Assembly: GCA_032207245.1 (NCBI GenBank)
Contig: CM063510.1
Coordinates: 51,976,618 to 52,040,617, forward strand
Direction: 5' to 3'
Origin: Pardosa pseudoannulata
Lineage: Eukaryota > Arthropoda > Arachnida > Araneae > Lycosidae
DNA length: 64,000 nucleotides
Both the position numbers and the translations under genes were made by a program. Shown one piece after another: positions 49,018 to 59,650 of the stretch; position 1 is the first letter of the stretch, and each line of letters opens with the position of its first letter. The notes beneath the pieces were generated by a model. That model ran no database searches. It was not told the origin of the DNA and saw only the letters and a list, made by a program, of their open reading frames with translations.

Positions 49018-49966
49018 TATTTTTATCTAAAAATACTTCCTGATTTTCAATAAAAATACTGCTCTTAACTGTCTTGATTATTCCAATTTCAATTATTCAG
49101 TGAATACATTTAAATCACAGAATACCAAAAATGATTATATTTCATAATTTGTTGCCTTTTAAGAGATTATTCCCTAACCCATTTTCGGATTTCGTTCTCC
49201 CATTACATGAATTAGAATAAACCAATTTACCGATCTTGTAGGAAGTTAATTCGAAATGCACCTTCAGTACTCATTTTGTAATTGGGCGAAACTGTAGCCC
49301 ATTTGCTAATAGAATTTGACGCAGGACTAGGAATTAGGCAAGTCACACGATGTTGACACATCATTCAGAGAACATCTGAGCAGCAGTGAAGGTTAGATTA
49401 TTCTGGAACATGAATCGAGCTCTGCTCTCACATCTTCGATTTCGTTTTTACGGGGAATTGCACTTCTGTAACCTAGAGTTAAAGTAGCTACACTAATTAG
49501 CTGACTGTTTTGTATTAATGCATTTTCTCTTCTTGATTTAAGCTCCTGTAAAATAAGTCAGTTCTCATTTGTTAAAGTTTTAAAGGAATTGATAATTGAT
49601 TAGAGAACTGTAGAGATTTTAATCCAGTATATTGTGGAAGTTAAAATACAGTGCAATGAAAGTATACATGTTTTATCTGTCCCTTATATATATTAATTAG
49701 CTAGTTGTTAGTAAATTACAAGCACAAATTTAAATTCACTTAATGTTTATAAGCATGTTTCTATGAATGTTTACATATATAGTAAATATGAAAATACATA
49801 TATAAATATATATAGAAACCACACATTTGCATGTATACATGCATCCATAAACAATATTATGGCATCCATATTGGATTATTGTTCAGTTAGGGTTAACAAC
49901 GTTCGAAATTCCCCCCTTCCCCTCTTTCGTAGATTTAATACCATTATTTCAAGCCCTATTTTCTCC

Positions 49967-50562
49967 AGTTAAGAGCAGGCGATTAAATTTATTATTTTGT
50001 TATATAATAAATAGGTAAAAAATAAAATTTTTTATAGCATTAAAGACGTGATTCCTTTAACCATATTATTTAATCATATATTTTAAATTATTTAAACATC
50101 GTCTGCATTATTTTCATACGTTTTCTCACTAAACTTAGATATTACGTAAATAGTTTTCTTTTATATTTGGCTTAAATAATAGATTAGGTACATATGTGAT
50201 AATTTTAAATTTAATTATCGATTATTTTTGTTGCAATGATAATTTTATCACAGGTTTCTCCGGTTAAGAGCAGGCGATTAAATTTATTAATTTGTTACAT
50301 AATAAATAGGTAAAAAATAACATTTTTTTTCTAGCATTAATGACGTAATTCCGTTAACCATATCATTTAATCATTTATTTTAAATTATTTAAATATCGTC
50401 TGCATTATTTTCATACGATTTCTCACTGAACTTAGATATTACGTAAATAATTTTCTTAATTTACGTAAATAATAGATTAGGTACATATGTGATAATTTTA
50501 AATTTAATTATCGATTATTTTTGTTGCAATGATAATTTTATCACAGGTTTTAACAACAAATT
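49967..50562. repeat. 296-bp internal tandem duplication in Helitron copy 3
   Basis: The segment from 'aagagcaggcgattaaa' (49971) to 'aattttatcacaggtt' is repeated once, starting again at 50267. Other Helitron copies have a single version. The two units differ at scattered bases, so the duplication is not very recent. Confidence 0.9.
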
Positions 50563-50646
50563 CCATCTACCTCCAGGGTGTAGTAGAAAGGATATTTTCA
50601 TTAATTTACATTCCTCAAATACTGTGGAAAAAATATTGGATAAATT

Positions 50647-50838
50647 AACGATCATTTCGACATAGCTGAGAAAGCGTTGAATTATCTTTCTAAATGAATT
50701 GAACGTGATTCTAAACTGCATTTCCGATATCGGGAGACTTTAGAGGAATATGAAGATAAACAGATCATCGAGCATGAACCAGATAATCCTCAGTCAAAAA
50801 ACAAACCAATTTTTCACTTGCCTCATAGGGTACTTTAA
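50647..50838 (+). pseudogene. Captured BEL/Pao-like pol fragment in a Helitron
   Basis: One plus-strand frame reads IAEKALNYLSK, a TGA stop, IERDSKLHFRYRETLEEY, then KQIIEHEPDNPQSKNKPIF and HLPHRVL before a stop. In BEL/Pao retrotransposons the segment just before the reverse transcriptase has this order: a helix-rich stretch ending in Y-(x)-EY, 'G-IE-V', then 'YLPHHAV' leading into the VFDAS motif. Here homology stops right after LPHRV and Helitron terminal sequence follows. The same fragment, with the same TGA, is in copy 4 (51202-51360), and its tail is recognisable in copies 1, 2 and 5. It was therefore part of the Helitron before it spread and was already broken. Family identity comes from remembered motif order, not a search. 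Confidence 0.55.
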
Positions 50839-50914
50839 AACTTTTAAATTTTACATTAAAAAATTGTACATTTAAAATTTTACTGATCCCGTCATATGGT
50901 GTTCTATATGCTGG

Positions 50915-51188
50915 CACATATATAAAAACGCTTAGAAATTTTATATGTTCACATTATTCATTTACAAGGGTAACGAACTATCACAAATATCAGAGGAATT
51001 TAAATACATTGTTTCTGTAAATGCTACAACATAGCAATTTCGTTCAAAAACCGTTTAACGAAAGTTAAATCTCAAAGCCAGAGAAGTAACTGTGCTTAAT
51101 AAATGTGAAACTCACATTAATTCATTAAAAATATTTGAGCAAACTCATTAATTACTGTGCAAAAAAAAAAAAAAAAAAAAAAAAAAAA
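50915..51188. other. Spacer between Helitrons, ending in poly(A)28
   Basis: Unrecognised A+T-rich sequence ends in 28 consecutive A residues (51161-51188) directly before Helitron copy 4. The A-tract may be a retroposition tail or slippage. Confidence 0.5.
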
Positions 51189-51418
51189 CTGGGAAGAACT
51201 TAACGATAATTTGGACGTAGCTAAGAAAACTTTAAATTATCTTTCTAAATGAATTCAGTGTGATTCTATACTGCATTCACAGTATCGGGAGACTTTAGAG
51301 GAGTATGAAGATATAAACAAATTATTGAGCATGTACCAGATAATTCTCAGCCAAAAAACAAATCATTTTTTTAACCTGAATTTTACTGATCCCTTCATAT
51401 GAACGGGATAAATGCTAG
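51189..51418 (+). mobile_element. Helitron, copy 4 (3' fragment)
   Basis: Only the last 230 bp are present: the captured coding fragment, then 'ttactgatccc', a decayed terminal hairpin, and ATGCTAG at 51412-51418 followed by T. It begins abruptly after poly(A). The shared in-frame TGA (ctttctaaatgaatt) matches copy 3. Confidence 0.75.
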
Positions 51419-51428
51419 TTTATATATA

Positions 51429-52048
51429 TCCTCTGCATAACAATAGCCTAAGTTGTCTGTCTGTCAGTCTTCGAATTTATCAAGCGGTTGGATCTGAAAT
51501 GGATAGAGGCATCCATATTGGATTCTTCATGAATTAGAGCTAGCAAAATTCAAGCTAGTAAAGTTTATCTTTTTCTAATATATCAATAAATTTATATAAA
51601 TATGCTTTACATCACAGCAAAAAAAAATACTGTTGTCTTTAAAACATTCGAAATCCACCCCTTCCCTTCTTTTCGTGCGTTTAATGCCATTATTTCAAGC
51701 AGTATTTTCACCGGTTAACAGGAGGTGATTAAATTTATCACATAAATAAGTAAAAATAACATGACATCATTCCTTTACATTATGACGTCATTCTTTTAAC
51801 CATATCATTTAATTACTTCTTATTTTAAATTATTTAAATATTGTCTGCATCATTTTCATACGTTTTATCATTGAAATATTGCGTATTCAAAAACGTTAGA
51901 GGAGTATGGAGATAGATAAATTATTGAGCATGTACCAGATAAGTCTCAGTCAAAAAACAAAATTTTTTTATCTGCCTTAAAGTGTACTTTACAATTATGG
52001 AAAATGAAATATTTTACTGATCCTGTGATATGACGGGCTATATGATAG
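51429..52048 (+). mobile_element. Helitron, copy 5 (full length)
   Basis: It starts TCCTCTGCATAAC after a host A (51428) and ends with a hairpin (two mismatches), CTATATG, and ATAG followed by T, where ATAG is a one-base change from CTAG. It contains the shared 'gcatccatattggatt' and 'tgacgtcattc' blocks and a shortened captured fragment (TLEEYGD...; KNKIF). At 620 bp it is non-autonomous. It lies only 10 bp downstream of copy 4 in the same orientation. Confidence 0.78.
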
Positions 52049-52630
52049 TTTTAAATATGATAAAACAGGCTAAATTGTTTTAACTCTTTCAATAAAGTCT
52101 AAAATAGGTCTATTTCATACGCAGTCGTGGCATGTGACATTTCTGCCCATTACGATTAAATGATAATTTAAATATTTAAATGCCCTGTTACAGAAATCCT
52201 GAAAGGGATCATTTAAATAATCTCTTTCCTGAATAGGGAATTTGAGAAGTGTCATCGCCTTCATGGTTCCCGGACGTACGTTACAACTGATGCTATCTAT
52301 TAACAATGAAATCACTTCTGTTTCAGAGACTCGCAAATAGATTTGGAACATTTAAAGCGTCCAATAATACTTGCATGATGCGATGGAATGTAAAAGATCA
52401 TTATTACTAGCCGGTGTAATATGAAATTTAATTCCAAAGATTCTATTCATACTTGTGACGCGTTTCCCTTCAGATCATTTCACAATGTAAATAATGATAA
52501 AATTTACATTCTAGTAAACGGCTATTCCCATATGATCAAGCTATAATGGAAGATATTGCGCTGCAGACAAGAAAACAATGTAGAATTATCATAAATATTT
52601 TTCAGTCTACATTTGAACATACGACGTTAA

Positions 52631-53198
52631 CCCCTTCTGGTATGATTTAATAATGAAAAACTGTGCATGAAATAACCATTTAATTTTTATTTAAAAAATT
52701 TGTTTCATTTTACAATTCTTACATTTTCTTAATTAAAATCCACTTTTTACATAGTGTTAAATAATATCAGAAACAGTAAAATTAAGAAAATATCAAAGTA
52801 AAACATTAATAAGGTATACAGATAATAGTCTTCAAGCTAGTAGTACTTTTCAGAACAAAGTGCAAAGGGATTCTGAATTGTTTACACCGCCAGGGAGTTT
52901 CACTTCTAATTTGATTCTTGTAACACACACGGCATTTCTTAGGAGGTTTTCTTTTATTTTGATTCATCAAATTGGCAGTGACTTGTATCAAGAAATTCTA
53001 AGTAAACAATATGTAATAGTGACCTGGGATTTCCACAAGTAACAAAAGTGTTGTCAAATTCAGTACACTAGAAATTTTAAACTAAATTAATTATCATATT
53101 TAACAGTAACTTAATCGCACGACGAGTTTAGCTCGTCATTTTGCGGTATGGAATCAAAAACCAATGACGAGATAGACTCGTCATTTTACCGGAAGGGG
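52631..53198 (-). mobile_element. piggyBac-like element, internally deleted
   Basis: TTAA flanks both ends (52627-52630 and 53199-53202). The ends are CCCCTTCTGGTA and, from the right, CCCCTTCCGGTA. The right subterminal region has two hairpins based on gacgag...ctcgtc. It separates the two halves of a local duplication. The second half ends 'catacgactttaactgg', showing the TTAA empty site. It keeps the C-terminal coding remnant on the minus strand. Confidence 0.85.
52806..52991 (-). pseudogene. piggyBac transposase remnant, C-terminal cysteine-rich domain
   Basis: The minus-strand frame reads NQNKRKPPKKCRVCYKNQIR, SETPWRCKQFRIPLHFVL and on to a stop. A basic linker, then C-R-V-C, R-x-T, C-K, and PLH is the start of the piggyBac C-terminal zinc-binding domain. 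The second half is damaged: CKQF replaces CKxC and the last ligands are lost. N-terminal and catalytic regions are absent. It lies within a TTAA-flanked element with matched ends. Confidence 0.72.
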
Positions 53199-53484
53199 TT
53201 AAAGTGTCCAATAATACTTGCATGATGCGATGGAATGTAAAATATCATTATTACTAGCCAGTGTAATATGAAATTTAATTCCAAAGATTCTATTCATACT
53301 TGTGACGCGTTTCACTTGAGATCATTTCATAATGTAAATAATGTTAAAATTTACATTCTAGTAAACGGCTATTCCCATATGATCTAGCTATAAAGGAAGA
53401 TATTGCGCTGCAAACAAGAAAAAAATGTAGAGTTATCATAAATATATTTCAGTCTACAGTTGAACATACGACTTTAACTGGAAA

Positions 53485-54702
53485 TTAAATATACATCAAT
53501 ATTGTTAGTTCCATAATACCACTCTAAAATGTGAAATTATTGTTTTGTAGTCCCAAATACTAACTTATAGTAAATGAAAGTATTAACATATATTAAATTG
53601 ATTAAATTGAAAATTAACATCATTGCAATAAGGTCAATGCTACACACGAAATTTTTTCTGTGTTTGCATGACTGACTTTTCGTAGTGATTAGATCCACGT
53701 TGAAAACCTCGAATATTGTCGTTTGTTAATACATTGTGTGCGGGTACATTTCGCAGCAGAATTGTACAGGGAGCGGTCGTTTTGCACGCAAATTTAGTTA
53801 CTTAGTTAAATCTCAATAGATCGAAAACTATTTAATTTTTTAATTACCTTTTCGCACTTTATATTGAAATATATAAAAAATATATAAATAACAACCATAA
53901 GATTTTTGTAAATAAAAAATATATTTTTAGTGGATAAATTTATAATAGTATCGTAAATATGGAATTCAAATAAAAATAGTAGTATATAGTTTTAATTTTT
54001 TCGAATTTGTTATATATAAACATTTTTACATTATAAAAAATAAATTATTACACGAAACATCTGATAATGCGTCATCGAAGATTTCATCATAATTACCTTC
54101 GTTAAATTCGTTAATTTCAGCAAGGATAAATAAAAAGTTAATTTTAAATCTGAATTGATTTTTTTAAATCAACCTTCCCGTTCTGTAGTTCCCCATCGAC
54201 TGATGTAAAAACTAGTTTTTGTCTAAATTTTTCTAGAATCTATGTAGTAGACAAGAACATTCGGCTTCTTTGTCCTGTTTATACCGTTATTTTTGTACCA
54301 CAAGCAAACCATGTTGTTACACAAACCCGTACTAGTACGTGACCCGCGTTCAAATATCAATCCTCAGAAAACGTACTAGTTCGTGTCTCGCATATATTTG
54401 TATTTTTCTCATTAACAAAATAAAATTTTCTTCTATGAACAAGTCCAACACTTGAAAAAATAATTTATAAAATGCAGTCAATGTGAGCAATTTATTTTAA
54501 AGTAACTGCCTGTGTTAAAATCATCAATTGAAGAAGTTATTATATTGCTTCTGTTTTAATTTTCGTAGATATTTTAGAAAGAAAAATTAGCACTGTGACT
54601 GAATTGAAAAAACATATATACCAATGATCAATTGATGATTTTAAACATGAATTTTATATGCAATTAATTTTCAATATTTTAATAAAGTAATTTTTTTGTA
54701 TT
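53485..54702. other. Spacer with a small duplicated motif
   Basis: The block 'gaaaacgtactagt' near 54368, a related one near 54330 and another at about 55362 share 'cgta(c/t)tagtacgtg'. The last two lie on either side of the TTAA element at 54707. No other feature is supported. Confidence 0.45.
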
Positions 54703-54706
54703 TTAA

Positions 54707-55301
54707 CCCTCCGAGTGGAACACACCGATTAAAAAAAGACACTAAAGGTTTATTGTGTCAATGACCAAAGCGTTCTATATTTTTTTTTTACTTCACCCTT
54801 TGTCAACTAGAATGGAATACGGGAAACCCTCCCTCGTTATTGTCCCTTTACTTCTGGTTATAAATCGATATATAAATAGATATTATAGATTGTTAATTTT
54901 TAATACACATAAACCTCGTCAAGTCTCGAAGATCATCCCATAAGAAATAATGGATTCTAAAAGTACAAATAAAAATATTCTTTCAGAGACTTATTTATAT
55001 TTTCTTACAAAATCTATCCAAGATATTTAAATGGTGTAATTAGAGATACATCTGTTACTGCAAACGAAATACTTCGAAATAGAGATTTACAGGGCCATGA
55101 AAAGCTATCAGCGTTTTTGTGCCTCAGAGAGAAGGGGTGCATCCCTCAATAAATGCCAGTCAAAGAGGGATGCACTTTTTAAACAATAGACTTGACCCTC
55201 CTACCTCAAACACGGGCAGAAATGTACATTACATCCATTTTCGGAACGCTTTCAAGACATCATCGGTTTGGCAGAATTGTACGTGCGAACCGCTTAGAGG
55301 G
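54707..55301. mobile_element. piggyBac-type element, 595 bp, copy b (inverted)
   Basis: TTAA flanks it (54703-54706 and 55302-55305). Ends are CCCTCCGAGTGGAAC and, from the right, CCCTCTAAGCGGTTC, the same pair as copy a at 37823 but in the opposite orientation. Interior blocks also match in reverse (tactggttat/ataaccggaagta region; 'gaatccattatttctta'). Comparison of the two copies confirms the limits. No transposase frame was recognised. Confidence 0.85.
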
Positions 55302-55397
55302 TTAAGGCAAACATTCAGTATCTTAAAATTGTCAAAATAGCTCAAGTATCAATCGTCTGAAAACGTATTAGTACGTGTACCGCATACAATGTGATAA

Positions 55398-55532
55398 GGG
55401 CAGGTCTCACAAAAGTCATTTAACGGCTAATCGAGATTAACTCATGACAACCACTAATGGTGGGAAGCAATTCTTCATTTAAACAGTGATTAATCACGGT
55501 TAGCCGTTAAACGACTTTGGTAAGACCGGCCC
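55398..55532. mobile_element. Foldback MITE, 135 bp, Harbinger-like ends
   Basis: The two arms are inverted repeats of about 45 bp: GGGCAGGTCTCACAAAAGTC and, from the right, GGGCCGGTCTTACCAAAGTC, both continuing into 'ttaacggctaa'. It is flanked by TAA on both sides (55395-55397 and 55533-55535). A 3-bp TAA target with GGGC ends suggests the PIF/Harbinger group. It has no coding capacity. Confidence 0.7.
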
Positions 55533-56700
55533 TAAAGAAAGCAATATTTACTTAGCAGTTTAAAAACTTGGTTTTATTCAAATATATGTTTGTAACTATA
55601 TTACTAGATTACATTAACTTACTATTGCCTAGATTGCATCTACAGTTTTAGAAATTAGTGCAAACTAAAATGACTATGAAACAGAAGAATTTTGAAACAT
55701 TTCAAAGTGAAATAAAGACTCAATTACTTTAAGAATCTCAAAAGAATGTAAATAATGATCATTTCCAACATGCCTAAGATTAAACATTTCTATACATTAC
55801 ATGCTAATTTAAACATTTAAACGCACTGTTACATATCCATGAAAAGGTTTTTGAAATATTTATTCCCTTTCCTGAAAAGGGTATAGAAGATTTTAACAGA
55901 CTTTATGATTCCGTACGTACTTTGAGACTTGTACCATATATTAACAATGACAGCATACCTACTTGACATACTCGAATTCAGAAATGCTTTCACAGGATAT
56001 AAAATGCTTAATAATATTTAAGTGATGCGTTGAAAGGTCAACGAGCATTATTCCTAACTGTTGTAATGAATTTTAAATCCAAAGATTTCATCTTATTCAT
56101 ACTTTATGATGCATTTAACTTATGCTGATTCCATACCGTAATAAGTAGGACTGAATTCTGGTATCTGTTTGGAACGTAACGTACAGATCTGCTTAGCTTA
56201 CATTTACACTTTCATAAGAGTAAGTTTAAATAAAATGGTAAAAAATATTAGAATTTTTAAATATGCCAAGCGTGAAATAAAGACTAAATTGCTTTAAATA
56301 TTTTAAACTCTTAAATACGACCATTTCAAGCGTATGTCTGAGATGAGACATTTCTATGCATTATAAATGAGTAATCATTTAAATATTTGAGCGCACTATT
56401 GTAGAATCATGAAAAGACCGGTTAAATAATCTCTTTCCTGAATAAGGGAATCTGAAAAGTGTCACAGCTTTCATGGTTCCCGGACGTACGTCAAAACTGG
56501 AGTCATCTATTAACAATGAAACCATTCCTGTTTGAGACACTCGCAAATACATTTGGGACAGAGAAAGATAATACTCGCGAGATACGATGGAAGGTCAACA
56601 AGCATTATTGCTAGAGACTGTACTGAATTTTAAATACAAAGATCGTATTCATACTTGATGACGACTTATGTCCACAAAATCGATAGAAGTTTATTCATAA

Positions 56701-57245
56701 GTTAATCAAGAAGTTTCTGAAAGTTTGCGTTTTACTTTAAAACATAGACATTTAGGGTTCTAATATAAGTGTACATTGTCTTTAGTTAGTTATATGTTGA
56801 ATTTTCTCAGTTCACAACACATAATGCATTTAAACAATGCGAATGTCTCTGGGAGATTGGAAATTTTAGCTGAGTATTGACAAAATATAGCAGCTGTTAT
56901 ACAGTTATATACATTTTCATAGTGATATTCTTTTTAGCTCTTTATCTATATCCCCATCTTCTTATAACTTCTTTCTTTACCACAACATTTCTATTAGCTA
57001 CGTGTAAATATGTATTTACGTGAACACTTTATTTCTTTATAAATATCAATAGTAATGCATTTATGTAACAATGTATACATACATACGCTCATATCATATC
57101 GCTTATACGTACATCATACGAAGAAAAGGGTACATATGTATCGACATGATGGCTCTTATTTGCAACATATCTTAATAAAAAATATCTATAAAATGCACTT
57201 GAAAACTTATATATGTAAACAAATCAATAAATAATCTTATATATA
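56701..57245. other. A+T-rich spacer, nothing recognised
   Basis: No open frame or repeat could be supported. Confidence 0.5.
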
Positions 57246-58445
57246 CACTGAAGAGCCAAAAGAAATATAGTACAACTGCCTAATATAGTGTAGAGCCCCC
57301 GTTAGCAAGCAGAAGTGCAGCTACACGACACGACATTCGACTAATGCCTGAAGCAGTGCTGGAGTTAACTGACACATTGAATCCCTTCTAATTTGTCCAT
57401 AAATCCTTAAAAGTACGAGATGGCGGAGATATCTGCTAATCAGCACGTTGCAAGGCATCCAAGATATGCTTAATAATATTCATTCTATGACCGGTCTGGG
57501 TATTTGGGTGGCCAGCGGAATTGTTTAGAGTTAGAAAAGTGATCCTGAAATCACTCTGCAGCAACTCTGGGTGTGTGAGGTGTCTCATTGTCCATCTGGA
57601 ATTCGACAAGTTCATCTTCATCTACAACGTACATTAATGGGTACAGGTGATCAGACAAGATTCTTACGAACGCGTCACCTGATTGAGTAATATATAGGCG
57701 TTTCAGAGATTCTGTTTCATTCTAACTGCTTGTGCCCTATACTATCACAGAGCCTCCACCTGCTCCACCAGTCCTCTGTTGACATGCAGGGTCTATAGAT
57801 TCATAAGGTTGTCTCCCTCTGCTAGATACAATATGAAACTATACTCCTCAGACGAGCCTTCAACAGTCCAATGTCGGTGTTGATGGGCCCAGATGAAGTG
57901 TAAAGCTTTGTGGTATGCAGTCATCAAGGGCACATGAACGATCCTTCGGTTCTAAAAGCCCATATTAATGATTTTTCGTTGAATGTACGGACGCTGATAT
58001 TTGTTGGTGGCGCAGCTTTGAAATATGCGCCAATTTGAGGAATCGTTGCCCTTTTGTCACGCTTAATGATTCTCCAAGTCGTCCTTGGTCTCTTTCTTCT
58101 TCAATCTTTTTTCGACTTCAGCGATGTCGAAGATTTCATGATTTACCGGATTCCCGATATTTACAGTACACTCGTGAAATGGTCGTACGGGAAAATTCGA
58201 AATACATTGCTACCACCGAGATACTATGTCCAATATCTTGTTCGCCGAATACCACTCGACATCACGTTGAAACTCATTTAAAACTTGATACCTGCCATTG
58301 TAGCTGAAGTAACCAATCAAACAATTGTGCCAGACACTTGTTGTGTTATATACACGTTGCGAACGCAACACCGTATTCTGATTGGTTCAATATTCTTTTT
58401 TTCTTTGCATACGATGCCTTTACCTGTATTTTTGACTCTTTAGTG
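57246..58445 (-). mobile_element. Tc1-like transposon, nearly full length
   Basis: The element is 1200 bp, flanked by TA on both sides (57244-57245 and 58446-58447). Terminal inverted repeats are CACTGAAGAGCCAAA and, from the right, CACTAAAGAGTCAAA. The length and the single transposase-like region on the minus strand fit a Tc1/mariner element. It is the most intact transposon in the window, but its gene is inactivated. Confidence 0.9.
57280..58298 (-). pseudogene. Tc1-like transposase, inactivated
   Basis: The minus-strand ATG at 58298 begins MAGIKF and meets a stop at once. The final RMSCRVAALLLANGG ends at the stop at 57280. The 1019-bp span matches a family protein of about 340 residues but is not a multiple of three. 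Recognisable pieces in order are an N-terminal helix-turn-helix region, a stretch around 57.9 kb matching the 'MGF-SR-P' and 'KALR-WA--H' blocks, the second catalytic aspartate region (QMDNETPHTP, with D and N as in the family), and the third-acidic-residue region (MNIIKHILDALQRA). The third position reads K where E is usual, which would damage it. Several frameshifts and stops make it non-functional. The transposase normally cuts and pastes the element by binding its terminal repeats. Confidence 0.85.
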
Positions 58446-58447
58446 TA

Positions 58448-59422
58448 TTACAGTAGTACTTCATTGTTGATGTATATACAAACGAACGGAACGATCGAAA
58501 CGCCCCTAGCGATTTTAACTAAACAGTACAACTTACGGACAAGAAATTTGTTACAGATTTTCTTTGTAACTCTGAGAAATTTTACGAATCTCTTTTTTTC
58601 AAAGTTGAATTAGCTTTATTAATTTATTTTAAATGTAATAATTTGATTTTTTTCTGTTTGAAAACAATTTTTAGGTAATGTTTTCCAGGTTCTAACATTT
58701 TAGAAACACTGTCGAACGATCGTTGTCCATGCATTTTATAATTTTCCATCGCTTTTATTAAAGAAGCATAGTTTTATAAAGTATGCTTCTTTACCAAAAT
58801 GGCAATTAATTACAGGATGCTGATTTTTTGTAAGTAAAGAGTTTTTGTAATCATCCGGTATTTATTAAATTTAGTATTTCCCTTAAATTATGCTTGCATT
58901 CTGTGTTTATAACGGGAGGTTATTAAGCAGAATTTAAAGTTTTTAATCCTAAATTTTATTTATTTATGATAGGTTTTACACAATATAAACGTAAACGTGC
59001 ATTACTACTCAGCAAATAGTTTAGCCCGATTCACTAAAAATCTTGTATACAATAAAATATTTAGTGTTTAGAATATTGTATGCCATATATGCATATTATT
59101 TTCATTTAAAATAACTATAAAATTTCTTTTAATTACTCTCTTTATTAATTTTGAATCTGTTACAGGCTTTGAAACTAGTTGTACCAAAGTATTTTCCCAA
59201 GACGATTTGCACGTTCATGCACAGCTGTGGGAGAATTTAGGACTTCAATTGTTCACGTCGAGTTTAGTGACCCCTGCAGAGAAGGTATAGAACACGGAAT
59301 GGCAACTTAACGGTCAAGTTCGCACAGAGATGTAACCGTGAGTTATGGGGGCAGGGGCTAAAAATAATGTCAGCTTGCATAAAAGGGGCTACTTTAATGA
59401 GCCCACTTGCACTGATGTGCAG
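58448..59422. other. A+T-rich spacer, GC-richer from 59.2 kb
   Basis: No gene is supported. From about 59160 composition shifts toward the GC-richer block described next. Confidence 0.4.
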
Positions 59423-59650
59423 ATGTGGGAAAATTTCACCAAACAAGCGATTGGCAAAGAAGAAAAAGGGGCGTTAAAACCGAGGTGAGGAGTTGGGAAA
59501 CGAAGTTAAGAAAAGCAGCTGAAGTCGGGATTCGAGAACAGCTGGACATCGAAATCCCAGACCCGCTAACCAGCACAGATTCGTTCCGTGCGCTCGGACC
59601 GATACCACATGGGGAAAGCCCCTGCCTGCTCCCCTGTGCCTGCACTGGAG
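59423..59650 (+). other. GC-rich open segment with splice-like borders (possible exon)
   Basis: The segment is open in one plus-strand frame (KFHQTSDWQRRKRG..., AEVGIREQLDIEIPDPLT, ...LGPIPHGESPCLLPC). It is preceded by tgatgtgcag, an acceptor-like AG, and followed by ctggag|gtaaaa, a donor-like GT. The 228-bp length is a multiple of three. It is far more GC-rich than its surroundings. The peptide is not one I recognise, and the opposite strand is also open in two frames, so composition alone may explain the open frame. It could equally be part of a mobile element. Confidence 0.25.

Larger units (their letters stand above)
46665..49840. repeat. Tandem repeat I, about 844-bp unit, 2.3 copies
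   Basis: The block atacatcgcttaacga lies at 46750 and 47594, so the period is 844 bp. Unit 2 carries the pogo/Tigger insertion (48251-49017) and then continues with the same 'attttcaataaaaat' and 'ttcataatttgttgcctttt' blocks as unit 1. A diverged partial third unit (49590-49840) precedes the Helitrons. A GC-richer stretch at 49190-49500, absent from unit 1, is not identified. Confidence 0.87.
49860..50914 (+). mobile_element. Helitron, copy 3 (5'-truncated, with captured coding fragment)
   Basis: It matches the interior of copies 1 and 2 in the opposite orientation, from 'gcatccatattggatt' near the 5' end to 'actgatcccgtcatatg' and CTATATGCTGG at the 3' end (CTGG fits the CTRR rule). The terminal hairpin's second arm has mutated. 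The 5' TC end is missing. It is longer than other copies for two reasons: a 296-bp internal duplication and a BEL/Pao-like coding fragment before the 3' end. Confidence 0.72.
52090..56700. repeat. Repeat series J, about 570-bp unit, interrupted
   Basis: The block around 'ccgtacgtac' or 'cccggacgtacgt' recurs at about 52268, 55910 and 56477. Each copy is preceded by 'aataatctctttcctgaa' or similar and followed by 'tattaacaatga'. The last two are 570 bp apart. Within the first copy a roughly 280-bp segment (52350-52626) is repeated at 53203-53480 on the other side of a piggyBac element. No coding frame is supported. Confidence 0.8.

Noticed and set aside
51161..51188. Poly(A)28 as the tail of a retroposed copy of Helitron 4
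   Set aside because: Helitrons do not carry poly(A) tails, and the tract lies at the truncated 5' side. It could belong to an unidentified upstream insertion, so no claim is made.
58035..58307. Plus-strand frames of 75-90 codons
   Set aside because: They are antisense shadows of the minus-strand Tc1-like transposase remnant.
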